Assembly: GCA_011390935.1 (NCBI GenBank)
Contig: JAABRL010000046.1
Span: forward strand, 1 to 33,528
Reading direction: 5' to 3'
Length of the DNA stretch: 33,528 bases
DNA from: Gemmatimonas sp.
GTDB lineage: Bacteria > Gemmatimonadota > Gemmatimonadetes > Gemmatimonadales > Gemmatimonadaceae
Shown: one piece after another, positions 8,639 through 15,571 of the stretch
Numbering within the stretch: the first letter of the stretch is position 1
Layout: each line of letters opens with the position of its first letter
Notes under the pieces: generated by a model
Seen by the model: only the letters and a program-made list of their open reading frames with translations
What the model was told of the DNA's origin: nothing
Databases searched by the model: none
Program-made: the position numbers and the translations under genes

Positions 8639-8965
8639 GTGCTCGTCGCTACCGTCTCCGTGCTCGATGGCGTGCCCGTGAAGCAGTACCTCGGTCTCGT
8701 CACCGGTGAAGCCATTCTCGGCGCCAACATCTTCAAGGACCTGTTCGCCGGCATTCGCGACATCGTCGGCGGCCGGTCGGCGTCGTACGAGAAGGAGCTC
8801 CGTCGCGCCAAGGACATCGCCGTCGAGGAAATGATCGGGCAGGCACGCGCCATGGGGGCGACCGCCGTCATCGGCGTGGACATCGACTACCAGGAAATCA
8901 GCGTGGGCAGCACGGGCACCATGCTCATGGTGGGCGCCAGCGGTACGGCGGTGGTACTGGCGTAG
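8639..8965 (+). CDS. YbjQ family (heavy-metal-binding/UPF0145) protein
   Basis: A 108-residue protein that aligns end to end with the YbjQ/UPF0145 family, which normally has about 105-110 residues and forms pentamers. The start is GTG 8639, decided by a perfect AAGGAG at 8627-8632 with 6-nt spacing; the frame is open further upstream but lacks family residues. Family features are [19 protein letters not shown] in the first third, the Arg/Lys-rich helix [20 protein letters not shown], and [15 protein letters not shown]. No catalytic site is known for the family. The annotated heavy-metal-binding name is historical and should not be read as proof of metal binding. Confidence 0.88.
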   Translation: MLVATVSVLDGVPVKQYLGLVTGEAILGANIFKDLFAGIRDIVGGRSASYEKELRRAKDIAVEEMIGQARAMGATAVIGVDIDYQEISVGSTGTMLMVGASGTAVVLA

Positions 8966-9002
8966 CGCTGCGGGCGGGCGGCAGTGCTGGCCCAACGCGG
9001 CC

Positions 9003-9035
9003 GGTGGTGCGGGACTCAATCGTCTCCGCACCACC
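9003..9035. terminator. Hairpin between convergent genes (probable bidirectional terminator)
   Basis: GGTGGTGCGG (9003-9012) pairs perfectly with CCGCACCACC (9026-9035) across a 13-nt loop. It lies between the YbjQ-like gene end and the end of the minus-strand lipoprotein gene. There is no T-run, so termination is inferred from the stem and the convergent layout. Confidence 0.55.
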
Positions 9036-9044
9036 ACCTCTCGC

Positions 9045-10385
9045 CTACCAGGCGCCGAATCCGATCTCATCGTTGCCGCCCGCACGCAGGTTGCCACCGG
9101 CGCAGTTGTCCTGGCTTTCGCGCACTTCGTACGGCCCGCTCATCGTGTCGGTTCGCGACGCGATCGTGCTGCCGAAGAAGCGCAGGTCGACGCCGCCCTG
9201 CACCAGATACTTCACATACGCGCTCTTGCACACCGGCCCCCACTGCAAGCGCGACCCCACGAAGAACTCCGGGCGAATGAACGGCACGATCGTCTCGCCG
9301 AAGATCCCCACCTCGATCTTCGGCGCCGCGAAGCCGAACTGCGCGTCGACTTCGTTCCCGATGAACGCAGCAGCATCGCCCGTGGAAGCGCCGAGCACCG
9401 GTGTGCCCAAGCCGGCAGACGCCGTCGTCGTCATGGTGGTGCCGTTGTAGCGGAAGCCCGCGTCCCCGCCGTAGGTGAAGCTCGTGCGCGCAGTCGCCGA
9501 CGCATTGCCGTTGACCACCAGCTTGGTCACCACCTGCACCTTGAGCGCCACAATCACCGGCAGCGGCCCCACCTGCACCGGGAAGCGAATCATCGCTTCC
9601 GGCCAGTCGAACGCGAGTTCATCGAGGCCGGCGCCGGCGGCCGTGATGTCGAGATCGACGGTACCGCCAAGCCCCTTGGCGTCGTAGTCGAATCGTTCGG
9701 TCTTGTTGTTCTCGATGTCGATGCGCGCGAGACTGCGCATTTCGCCGATCACGGTGCGCGCGGTAAAGCGCGCGTTCGCGGCGCCACCCGTCTTCTTGAG
9801 CACGGTGAGTTCGATGGTCGCGTTCGAGCCGGCCGCGCTGAGCGACGCCGTGATCTCATTCGAACCGGCCGTGTACTGCCACTGCACCGCCCCATTGGGC
9901 TGTACGACCGAGGGCGCGATCCACTCGTCTCCAGCGAGAATGCGAGCGCCCGCCAGCACGGCCGGCGTGAAGCGCAGCGGCGCATCCCACGTGATGTCCG
10001 CATCGCGGAACGCTTCGTTGAGCGACACGTACGACGTGGTCACGGTAGACACACCGCCCGTGGTGTTCACGGCCGCAATGCGCCGCAGCGCCACGCCAGG
10101 CACCAGCAGAATCCGTCCGGGCTGCAGCGTCACGTTGGCCGCCGAGAGCACGTCGGCCGAGAAGCGATAGACATGCGTGGCGCTATCCGCCGAAACCAGC
10201 GCCTGCGACGCGATCGCATCGGGAATGCGCACCGTGGTGGGCGCGTACGTGATGGAGTAGCCGCTGCCCGTTTCGGGCGGCGTGACCGCAGGGGGATCGG
10301 TCACGACGGGATCGCCACCCGACGAACAGGCGACAGTGGCGAGCACTGCTGCCCCAAGCACGACCTGCACCACGGTTCGACGCAT
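9045..10385 (-). CDS. Lipoprotein of unknown function
   Basis: A 446-residue protein I do not recognise. It starts at ATG 10385 with AGGAG 6 nt upstream. The signal peptide ends in the lipobox LATVAC, so it should be lipid-anchored at Cys20. A Pro/Thr/Asp linker (about 25-40) follows. The body is rich in Thr, Ala, Val and Gly with alternating polar and apolar residues, which suggests beta structure. The second half has phrases such as IRFPVQVGPLPVIVALKVQV and SFTYGGDAGFRYNG. Only two cysteines occur after the lipobox Cys, one in WGPVCKS and one in QDNCAGG near the C-terminus, and they could form a disulfide. The last residues (NDEIGFGAW) are aromatic but are not a clear outer-membrane barrel signature. 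A structured leader precedes it. Confidence 0.8.
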   Translation of the reverse strand: MRRTVVQVVLGAAVLATVACSSGGDPVVTDPPAVTPPETGSGYSITYAPTTVRIPDAIASQALVSADSATHVYRFSADVLSAANVTLQPGRILLVPGVALRRIAAVNTTGGVSTVTTSYVSLNEAFRDADITWDAPLRFTPAVLAGARILAGDEWIAPSVVQPNGAVQWQYTAGSNEITASLSAAGSNATIELTVLKKTGGAANARFTARTVIGEMRSLARIDIENNKTERFDYDAKGLGGTVDLDITAAGAGLDELAFDWPEAMIRFPVQVGPLPVIVALKVQVVTKLVVNGNASATARTSFTYGGDAGFRYNGTTMTTTASAGLGTPVLGASTGDAAAFIGNEVDAQFGFAAPKIEVGIFGETIVPFIRPEFFVGSRLQWGPVCKSAYVKYLVQGGVDLRFFGSTIASRTDTMSGPYEVRESQDNCAGGNLRAGGNDEIGFGAW

Positions 10386-10392
10386 TGCTGCT

Positions 10393-10438
10393 CCTGAGAG
10401 ACATGGAAAATGGCCGAAGCTCGGCCCTGTCTCTCAGG
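10393..10438 (-). promoter_or_regulatory. Structured 5' leader hairpin overlapping the lipoprotein Shine-Dalgarno
   Basis: CCTGAGAGACA (10393-10403) and TGTCTCTCAGG (10428-10438) form a perfect 11-bp stem. Nested inside is a 6-bp stem GGCCGA/TCGGCC (10412-10417 with 10421-10426), followed on the minus strand by ATTTTCC. On the mRNA the lower stem includes part of the AGGAG that serves ATG 10385. It could control translation, or be a terminator for the upstream YeeE genes. I do not recognise it as a known riboswitch class. Confidence 0.5.
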
Positions 10439-10490
10439 CGTGAAGTGGTGCATCGCCCCGCCACGCAATCGTGGAGGACGAGACGTCGGC

Positions 10491-11018
10491 TCAGTGCGGC
10501 AGAAAACGCTGCACGAGGCCATAGGTCCACGTGCCCGCCATCGCCGCGAGCACACCAACGGCCATGACGCCGAGTCCGCTGCCGATGAGCGCGAACATCG
10601 GTCCCGGACAGGCTCCAATGAGCGCCCACCCAAGCCCGAACATGGAACCGCCGAGCCAGTATCGTGCGCCGCGCACGGGTCCCGTCCCCCACATCTTGGG
10701 GGTGAGCTCGATGGGCTCACCGTGCAGCGTGCGGACCTGCAACCGCCTGATCAGCAGCAGCGAGAGCGCCGCGACCACGACGGCGCTGCCGATCACACCA
10801 TACATGTGCATGCTCTGAAAGCGGAACATCTCCTGGATGCGAAACCACGACGCCACTTCGCTGCGCATGAACAGCACGCCGAGCAGCACACCGGCCGCGA
10901 AGTAGGCGAGCATTGCCTGCCCGGTGCTCGCGGCCGAGTGCGCCTCCTCGCGCACCCCGGCGGGCACCTGCTCCGTATCGACGCACTCGTAGTCGAGTAC
11001 CGCGGCGGGCTCACTCAC
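10491..11018 (-). CDS. YeeE/YedE family sulfur transporter, C-terminal half protein
   Basis: A 175-residue membrane protein corresponding to the second half of YeeE/YedE (TsuA-type) transporters, which bring thiosulfate or related sulfur compounds into the cytoplasm. The start is GTG 11018: its GTGA overlaps the TGA of the preceding gene by 4 nt, a typical coupled start. An acidic cytosolic stretch (about 1-30) precedes hydrophobic segments such as AYFAAGVLLGVLFM, VIGSAVVVAALSLLLI and YWLGGSMFGLGWALIG. The motif GACPGPMFALIGSG holds the conserved cysteine of the family pathway. It pairs with the 198-residue partner to make one pseudo-symmetrical transporter, as in PmpA/PmpB-like systems. Substrate is inferred from the family only. 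Confidence 0.85.
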   Translation of the reverse strand: MSEPAAVLDYECVDTEQVPAGVREEAHSAASTGQAMLAYFAAGVLLGVLFMRSEVASWFRIQEMFRFQSMHMYGVIGSAVVVAALSLLLIRRLQVRTLHGEPIELTPKMWGTGPVRGARYWLGGSMFGLGWALIGACPGPMFALIGSGLGVMAVGVLAAMAGTWTYGLVQRFLPH

Positions 11019-11611
11019 GAGCCGGCTCCCAGCAGCGCGGGCAGGAGCACCGGATACACCAGGTGCGTGATCAGCAGACCGCCCGCAAAAAAGCCGATCA
11101 CCGCTACCAGACTCGGCAGCTGCAGCGCGGCGAGCCCGGAGATGGCGTGACCACTCGTGCACCCGCCCGCCCATCGTGCCCCGAAGCCGACGAGGAATCC
11201 GCCGAGCACCACCATCACGAGTCCCGCCGGCGCGCCGAGGGCGTGCCACGAGAACAGCTCGGCGGGTGCGTAGCCGCTCAGCGACGTGAGGCCCAGCGCC
11301 CCCAGATCGGCGCGCGTGGCCTCACTGAGGTGCGACCCGACGTCGGGCACACCGAGCGTGGCAGTGGCGAGCCATCCGCCCACGACGATGCCGAGCGCAA
11401 ACACCAGATTCCACGCGCCAGTGCGCCGCCAGTTGTATCGCAGGAACGCTGGCTTGGCCGCATCAGGCAACGGCAACGCTGCGCACAAGTGGCGGAGATT
11501 GGACGAGATGCCGAACACCTTGCCGCCCACCACGAGCAGCAGTGGCACGATCAGCCCGATGAGCGGACCTGCCACGTACCATGGCCAGACACCGGACAGC
11601 AGCGTACGCAT
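11015..11611 (-). CDS. YeeE/YedE family sulfur transporter, N-terminal half protein
   Basis: A 198-residue membrane protein with four or five hydrophobic segments: WYVAGPLIGLIVPLLLVVGG, WNLVFALGIVVGGWLAT, GLVMVVLGGFLVGFGARW and LVAVIGFFAGGLLITHLVY. The family signature GGCTSGHAISG carries the cysteine expected to relay thiosulfate or sulfide-like substrates through the membrane. It is about half the length of fused YeeE proteins and is followed with a 4-nt overlap by the second half. Only a weak ribosome site precedes ATG 11611. It lies 28 nt after a small exported protein gene on the same strand, so the three may form one transcript. Confidence 0.87.
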   Translation of the reverse strand: MRTLLSGVWPWYVAGPLIGLIVPLLLVVGGKVFGISSNLRHLCAALPLPDAAKPAFLRYNWRRTGAWNLVFALGIVVGGWLATATLGVPDVGSHLSEATRADLGALGLTSLSGYAPAELFSWHALGAPAGLVMVVLGGFLVGFGARWAGGCTSGHAISGLAALQLPSLVAVIGFFAGGLLITHLVYPVLLPALLGAGS

Positions 11612-11639
11612 GTTCGAAGCCGTGAGCTGATGACGACGG

Positions 11640-12038
11640 TTACTTGTTGCGCGATCCCGTGAACGTCGCGCCGCCCATGCCGCTGAAATCCACGATGCCG
11701 CGCACGCTGTCCGCGCTCACCACCACGCCCTTGAAGACCAGTGCCACGCCGTCCGGGCCATTGGCCTCGAGCGTGAAGTTCACGGAATCACCCTTCACGG
11801 TGCCGACAAAGCCGCGCGGTCCGAGCATGCGCGATTCGTACGTGCCGGTGAGCTTCTCTCCCTCCTGCTTCATGGTGACCGCAGGCGTGCCGGTGCCGTT
11901 CTCGGTCACGACGGAGAAGGTCCAGCTTCCCGTGAGGTCATGCAGCCACGAGGTGGCCCCGGCGGCGGAGACCGTGACGACAGCAAGCAGCAGCAGCGCG
12001 GAGACCGTACGCGCGAGGAACGACGGCGTAGTGAACAT
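11640..12038 (-). CDS. Small exported protein, paralogue of the protein at 18745-19131
   Basis: A 132-residue exported protein of unknown function. I place the start at ATG 12038, where a signal peptide begins (MFTTPSFLARTVSALLLLAV); the frame is open upstream but the residues there are low-complexity Arg-rich. The mature part starts LTGSWTFSVVTENG and continues with EGEKLTGTYESRM and GTVKGDSVNFTLEANG, ending DFSGMGGATFTGSRNK. The pattern of short beta strands with a GxW near the start is lipocalin-like, but that is inference. The same architecture and the same SGMG...RNK end occur in the 128-residue protein at 18745-19131. It sits just upstream of the YeeE pair. Confidence 0.75.
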   Translation of the reverse strand: MFTTPSFLARTVSALLLLAVVTVSAAGATSWLHDLTGSWTFSVVTENGTGTPAVTMKQEGEKLTGTYESRMLGPRGFVGTVKGDSVNFTLEANGPDGVALVFKGVVVSADSVRGIVDFSGMGGATFTGSRNK

Positions 12039-12090
12039 GATCGAGTCGGCGTTGGGCCACGGGGCTCCCCGAGGCAGAGCTGAAATGGGA

Positions 12091-12123
12091 GAATCGGCGC
12101 CGACCGTGGGTCGACGCCGATTC
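12091..12123. repeat. Long inverted repeat upstream of the small exported protein gene
   Basis: GAATCGGCG (12091-12099) is the exact inverse of CGCCGATTC (12115-12123). After one mismatch the stem continues with CGAC/GTCG, leaving a 5-nt loop: 13 pairs in 14 positions. It lies in the 217-bp gap between the DUF72 gene end and the small exported gene start, 53 nt upstream of the latter. It may end DUF72 transcription or act as an operator. Confidence 0.45.
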
Positions 12124-12255
12124 GTCAATGTTCTTGAAAGATAACCGAAACGGGTCGGCGAAGTTCCGCCGCGCCGCCCCTTGAGCGTCGCGGGGGCGTC
12201 GCGCCCGGAAACAGACGGGGCCCGCCGCGCGATGCTCGCGGTCAAACACGCCGCG

Positions 12256-13236
12256 CTACGCAGCGCCGCCCGTTCCCGCGAGCAGCCGCGCCAGCTCCCG
12301 CAGCGTGAGCGGCGCCGACCCCTCGGCCTTGTTGTTTGCGATCACGAGCACCGGCCGCTGCGAGGCAGCAAGCGTGCGTACAAGCTCGGCCACGTCAGTG
12401 CGCGTGCCGATATCCGGCGCGGCGAGCGCACGAAACGGCGCCCATGCCTCGCGCGCTGATTCATACTCCTGGTCGGGGCGCAGCATCCAGCGGACGGCCA
12501 CCGGCCCCTGTGCCCACGCCTCGGCGCCCAGCCGCTCCGCCTGCTCGCGCACTGGCGGCATGGTGGGGTGCACCGTGAAGCCGTGTGTTGCACCACCGCT
12601 CACCAGCGCCGCTGCGTAGCGCGCAACGGTGTCGTCGTGGAGCAGCGACGCGTTGCGCACTTCCACGGCATAGGGTACGCCGCGCGGCAGGCGCGCGAGA
12701 AACTGCTCGAGCCGATCGGGGAAGCTCGCAAGCGCACGCGATCCGGGGGCCATGGGCGGACACTGAAAGAGCAGCACGCCGAGTGTGGCGCCGAGCCCTT
12801 CCACCACCGGCGCGATCACCGCGTCGGTGGCATACGAGGCGTCGAGAAATCGATCCACCGTCTCGTGCGTGCGCATGCGTGCAAGACCACCGGGCGTGGT
12901 CACGGCCGCGTGTGCCTTCACGAGAAAGCGGAAGTGCGCGGGCACCGATGCCGCGTACGCGACAAAGTCTTCGCGCGTGATCGGCGCGTAGAACGTGCGA
13001 TCGATCCCCACCGCCCGCAGCAGCGGATGCTGCGCATAGGCCGCCAATCCATGCTTCGACAGCCGATCGGCGCGCTCACTTCGTGCGTAGACGAGCCCTT
13101 CCCAACCCGGGAACGCCCAACTCGACGTGCCGAGATGAACGTGGACGGGTACTGCTTCGGCGAGTGCACGCGTGGCGTCGTCGACCGCGACGGGTGCGAT
13201 TCGCTGCGGATCATCGGCGGCGCCGAACAGATCCAT
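12256..13236 (-). CDS. DUF72 (YecE-like) domain protein
   Basis: A 326-residue member of the DUF72/YecE family, which adopts a TIM-barrel-like fold without an assigned reaction. ATG 13236 is preferred because the family-like sequence starts soon after; the 25 in-frame residues upstream are encoded by the duplicated tail DNA. Signatures are HVHLGTSSWAFPGWEGLVY near residue 35, the RTFYAPIT strand, FRFLVKAHAAVT, YAVEVRNASLLHDD and, near the end, VLVIANNKAEGSAPLTLREL. Typical members end with the YFNNH/ANNK-type strand seen here. An acidic insert (about 165-185) is normal variation. Ribosome-binding sequence is poor. It follows the methyltransferase gene by 96 nt on the same strand. Confidence 0.85.
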   Translation of the reverse strand: MDLFGAADDPQRIAPVAVDDATRALAEAVPVHVHLGTSSWAFPGWEGLVYARSERADRLSKHGLAAYAQHPLLRAVGIDRTFYAPITREDFVAYAASVPAHFRFLVKAHAAVTTPGGLARMRTHETVDRFLDASYATDAVIAPVVEGLGATLGVLLFQCPPMAPGSRALASFPDRLEQFLARLPRGVPYAVEVRNASLLHDDTVARYAAALVSGGATHGFTVHPTMPPVREQAERLGAEAWAQGPVAVRWMLRPDQEYESAREAWAPFRALAAPDIGTRTDVAELVRTLAASQRPVLVIANNKAEGSAPLTLRELARLLAGTGGAA

Positions 13237-13255
13237 CTGCGGCACGCTGCGTCGC

Positions 13256-13299
13256 GTCACCGCTTCACACCGATCGCGCCAACCCTGATGGGCGTCACC
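13256..13299. repeat. 44-bp direct repeat, copy A (intergenic)
   Basis: This segment matches 13332-13375 at 38 of 44 positions, offset by 76 bp. Copy B is the 3' end of the methyltransferase gene, so copy A appears to be a decayed duplicate of that gene's tail, placed between it and the DUF72 start. Confidence 0.75.
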
Positions 13300-13331
13300 G
13301 CGTGACACCACTCAGACGAAGCATGGTGGGT

Positions 13332-13375
13332 GTCACCGCTTCACACCGATCACACCAACCATGGTCGGCGTGACC
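13332..13375. repeat. 44-bp direct repeat, copy B (3' end of methyltransferase gene)
   Basis: Copy B covers the last 14 codons of the methyltransferase gene, its stop codon and one base beyond (on the minus strand, GGTCACGCCGACC and onward to the TGA). It begins GTCACCGCTTCACACCGATC, identical to copy A, and diverges at six later positions. Confidence 0.75.
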
Positions 13376-14163
13376 AGGTACGCTGATGGATCGGCGGTAC
13401 GCGCCTCCCACGTCGCCACGAACGCGTCGCGCTCCTCGGCCGTGATGAGCTGCAGCTCGAGCAGCACGGGCAGATAGTTGGCGAAGAATGTGGCGGGCCA
13501 TTCCCACAACGCGTCCCCTGGCCGCGCGACACGCACGATGGGTTCGATGTGCGTGACGTCGAAGCCCGCCGCATGCATGAGATGCGGCAGATTGCGGCCC
13601 ACCGAAAAGTCGCCGCCATGCAAACGCACCGATTGGCCGGTCGCGGCAATCACACGATCGACCGCTGCACTCGCTGGCGCCATCGTGAACGCTTCGTAGT
13701 TCGCGTAGTCGAACACGGCAAAGCGTCCGCCGGGCGCGAGGGCGCGATGCACACCGGCAATCACTGCAGATGGATCGGGTGTGAAGCAGAGCACCCAACG
13801 TGCGAAGGCCCCGTGCAGCGACTCCGCCGGCAGGTCGAGCGCCGCGGCATCCTGCTCGTGCCACTGCACGTTGTGCAAACCGCGCGCCGCCACGAGCTGT
13901 TCGAGCGAGGACAGAAACCGGCGCGAGACATCGACCGCGACCACCTCACCATCGGTACCCACCAGCGGCGCGAGATCGGCGGTGGCGTAACCCGGTCCAC
14001 ATCCGAGGTCGAGCACCCGCTGCCCGGGCGCGAAGCGCGCCAACTCCCAGAGGCGGGCCGTGGTCGCGGCCCACACCTGATGCTGAAAGCCAAGGCGACG
14101 CAGTTCGGCTGCATCGGTGCCGAGCACGTATTCCTGCTCGGCGGTGTCGTCGAACTGGGTCAT
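13333..14163 (-). CDS. Class I SAM-dependent methyltransferase
   Basis: A 276-residue methyltransferase of the UbiE/Methyltransf_11-like type. Motif I, DLGCGPG, lies at residues 52-58; the acidic end of strand 2 follows in VVAVDVSRRFL; the WHEQDAAALDLP segment and the PGGRFAVFDYANYEAF strand complete a Rossmann-fold AdoMet site. The C-terminal part contains VRLHGGDFSVGRNLPHLMHA and hydrophobic helices that would bind the substrate, which is unknown. The start ATG 14163 overlaps the TGA of the MOSC gene (ATGA), showing coupled translation; the frame is open for 29 codons upstream, inside the MOSC gene. The last codons are duplicated downstream at 13256-13299. Confidence 0.87.
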   Translation of the reverse strand: MTQFDDTAEQEYVLGTDAAELRRLGFQHQVWAATTARLWELARFAPGQRVLDLGCGPGYATADLAPLVGTDGEVVAVDVSRRFLSSLEQLVAARGLHNVQWHEQDAAALDLPAESLHGAFARWVLCFTPDPSAVIAGVHRALAPGGRFAVFDYANYEAFTMAPASAAVDRVIAATGQSVRLHGGDFSVGRNLPHLMHAAGFDVTHIEPIVRVARPGDALWEWPATFFANYLPVLLELQLITAEERDAFVATWEARTADPSAYLVTPTMVGVIGVKR

Positions 14164-14639
14164 CGGAGTTGCGTGGGCGAAAGAAACGTGATGGCGTCGT
14201 CGGTGCGCACCGCGCCCTCGGTGATCACACGCGCATACACTCGCGACCATCCGGGGTGACGATCCTGCCCAATGCGTTCACTGCGTCCGTCGGCGAACGC
14301 ATGTCGAATCGTGCGACACGGCTCGGTGAAGCTGGTGATCTCGAGCACGCAGCGCGCCCCGAGTTGCAGTCGCACACCGGGCACCACCTGCGACCAGTCG
14401 AGGCCGCAGGTGGTCACGTTCTCCCCCACCGCTCCAGGCGTGATCGGGTGCCCTTCGGCGCGCAACGCGTCGATGCGCTCGAGCGCGTACAGACACACGG
14501 CGCGGTCCGGCCCTCCGTGATGCTTGCGGTTCTTCTGCCAGTCGCCGTCAAGTCCGCCAACGAGGACGTACGACTCGGCGATGGGGAGCTTGGGCACACC
14601 GCCGCGGGAGCGGGCAAGTTGGTGAATGCGAGCGTCCAC
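14160..14639 (-). CDS. MOSC domain protein
   Basis: A 159-residue stand-alone MOSC domain, related to the C-terminal domain of molybdenum cofactor sulfurase and to YiiM-like molybdoenzymes. The family start pattern (V.ARIHQL..S.GGVPK) supports GTG 14639: VDARIHQLARSRGGVPKLPI. An ATG is available only much further upstream in unrelated sequence. Other signatures are HHGGPDRAVCLYALERIDAL, GAVGENVTTCGLDW and SFTEPCRTIRHAF, the last containing the conserved cysteine thought to carry sulfur or the cofactor. No clear Shine-Dalgarno is seen. Its stop overlaps the methyltransferase start by 4 nt, and it diverges from the thioredoxin gene across 116 bp. Confidence 0.85.
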   Translation of the reverse strand: MDARIHQLARSRGGVPKLPIAESYVLVGGLDGDWQKNRKHHGGPDRAVCLYALERIDALRAEGHPITPGAVGENVTTCGLDWSQVVPGVRLQLGARCVLEITSFTEPCRTIRHAFADGRSERIGQDRHPGWSRVYARVITEGAVRTDDAITFLSPTQLR

Positions 14640-14755
14640 AGGAGCATGCGGTTGCGCAGCCGCGATGGGCCGACGTGATTTAGTGTGGGACGAGCCGAGC
14701 AGCCGACGCCGGTGTTCGACCCGCCGACAGGAAAATACATCCGTGAGGAGTCCCG

Positions 14756-15217
14756 ATGAGCAACGACACCGCACGCTATGTGGTTGTGCCGTGCCAGTTC
14801 TGCGACACCCGCAACAAGGTCAACATGGAGCGGGTGGCGCATCGCCCGAAGTGTCGCAACGAAGAGTGCGGCAAGCCGATTCTGCTCGACCGGCCGTTCC
14901 CGTTGCGGGACGACACCTTCGCCGACGTGATCGCCAACGCCGACGTCCCGGTATTGGTGGACTTCTACGCCGACTGGTGCGGACCCTGCAAGGCCATGGC
15001 CCCGGTACTCGACGCGATCGCCAACGAGCTGGCTGGGCGCGTGCTGGTGGCCAAGGTGAACACCGATGCCACGCCGATCATTTCGCAGAAGCACCAGATC
15101 CGCAGCATCCCGACGCTCATGGTGTTCCGCGATGGGCAGCAGGTCGCGCAGCAGATGGGCGCGCTGCCCCGCGCGCAGTTGCTGCAGTTGCTGCAGCAGG
15201 CGGGGGTGGGCGGGTAG
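14756..15217 (+). CDS. Thioredoxin with N-terminal zinc-binding segment (TrxC-like)
   Basis: A 153-residue cytosolic disulfide reductase of the thioredoxin-2 type. ATG 14756 has GAGGAG a few bases upstream. The N-terminal extension carries four cysteines (C13, C16, C33, C38) as in the zinc-binding segment of E. coli TrxC, though the second pair is spaced Cx4C instead of CxxC. The thioredoxin fold begins about residue 50 and contains VDFYADWCGPCKAMAP with the redox pair C75 and C78, then the cis-proline region RSIPTLMVFRDG. TrxC proteins reduce protein disulfides and are often linked to oxidative stress. It diverges from the MOSC gene and converges on the M14 peptidase gene across the palindromic repeats. 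Confidence 0.93.
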   Translation: MSNDTARYVVVPCQFCDTRNKVNMERVAHRPKCRNEECGKPILLDRPFPLRDDTFADVIANADVPVLVDFYADWCGPCKAMAPVLDAIANELAGRVLVAKVNTDATPIISQKHQIRSIPTLMVFRDGQQVAQQMGALPRAQLLQLLQQAGVGG

Positions 15218-15220
15218 GGT

Positions 15221-15380
15221 TCGGGGCTCGCTGGGCTGGGCGAAGGGGCCAGCACCAAAATCGTGAGGGGTGAGAGGAGTTGCAGCGAGATCATGGCGCA
15301 CCGTCGAGATCTCAAGGTTCGCCCACCTCAATCCTCATGAGTTCGTTGCCGACCCCTTCGCCCAGCCCCACGAGACGGAA
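15221..15380. repeat. 160-bp imperfect palindromic element, copy 1
   Basis: Copy 1 of a repeat that recurs 190 bp downstream with 155 of 160 positions identical. Each copy is itself an imperfect palindrome: arms GGGCTGGGCGAAGGGG (15233-15248) and CCCCTTCGCCCAGCCC (15353-15368) are exact inverses. Inner pairing is weaker, and a GAGATC/GATCTC pair lies near the centre. It begins 3 nt after the thioredoxin stop. Confidence 0.85.
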
Positions 15381-15410
15381 ATCGATGCCGGCGCGAAGCG
15401 CGGAACTGCA

Positions 15411-15570
15411 TCGGGGCTCGCTGGGCTGGGCGAAGGGGCCAGCACCAAAATCGCGAGGGGTGAGAGGAGTTGCAGCGAGATCATGGCGCGCCGTCGAGAT
15501 CTCAAGGTTCGCCCACCTCAATCCTCATGATTTCGTTGCCGACCCCTTCGCCCAGCCCAACGAGCCGGAA
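15411..15570. repeat. 160-bp imperfect palindromic element, copy 2
   Basis: The second copy ends one base before the M14 peptidase stop codon (15572-15574, minus strand). Its outer arms, TGGGCTGGGCGAAGGGG (15422-15438) and CCCCTTCGCCCAGCCCA (15543-15559), pair perfectly over 17 bp. The centre is the self-complementary octamer GGCGCGCC. A 30-bp non-repeated spacer (15381-15410) separates the copies. Together they fill the 354-bp gap between the two convergent genes; I see no protein gene here. Confidence 0.85.
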
Positions 15571-15571
15571 C

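Noticed and set aside
13256..13375. CRISPR-like repeats
   Set aside because: Only two copies, one of them coding sequence, with six mismatches, and no cas genes.
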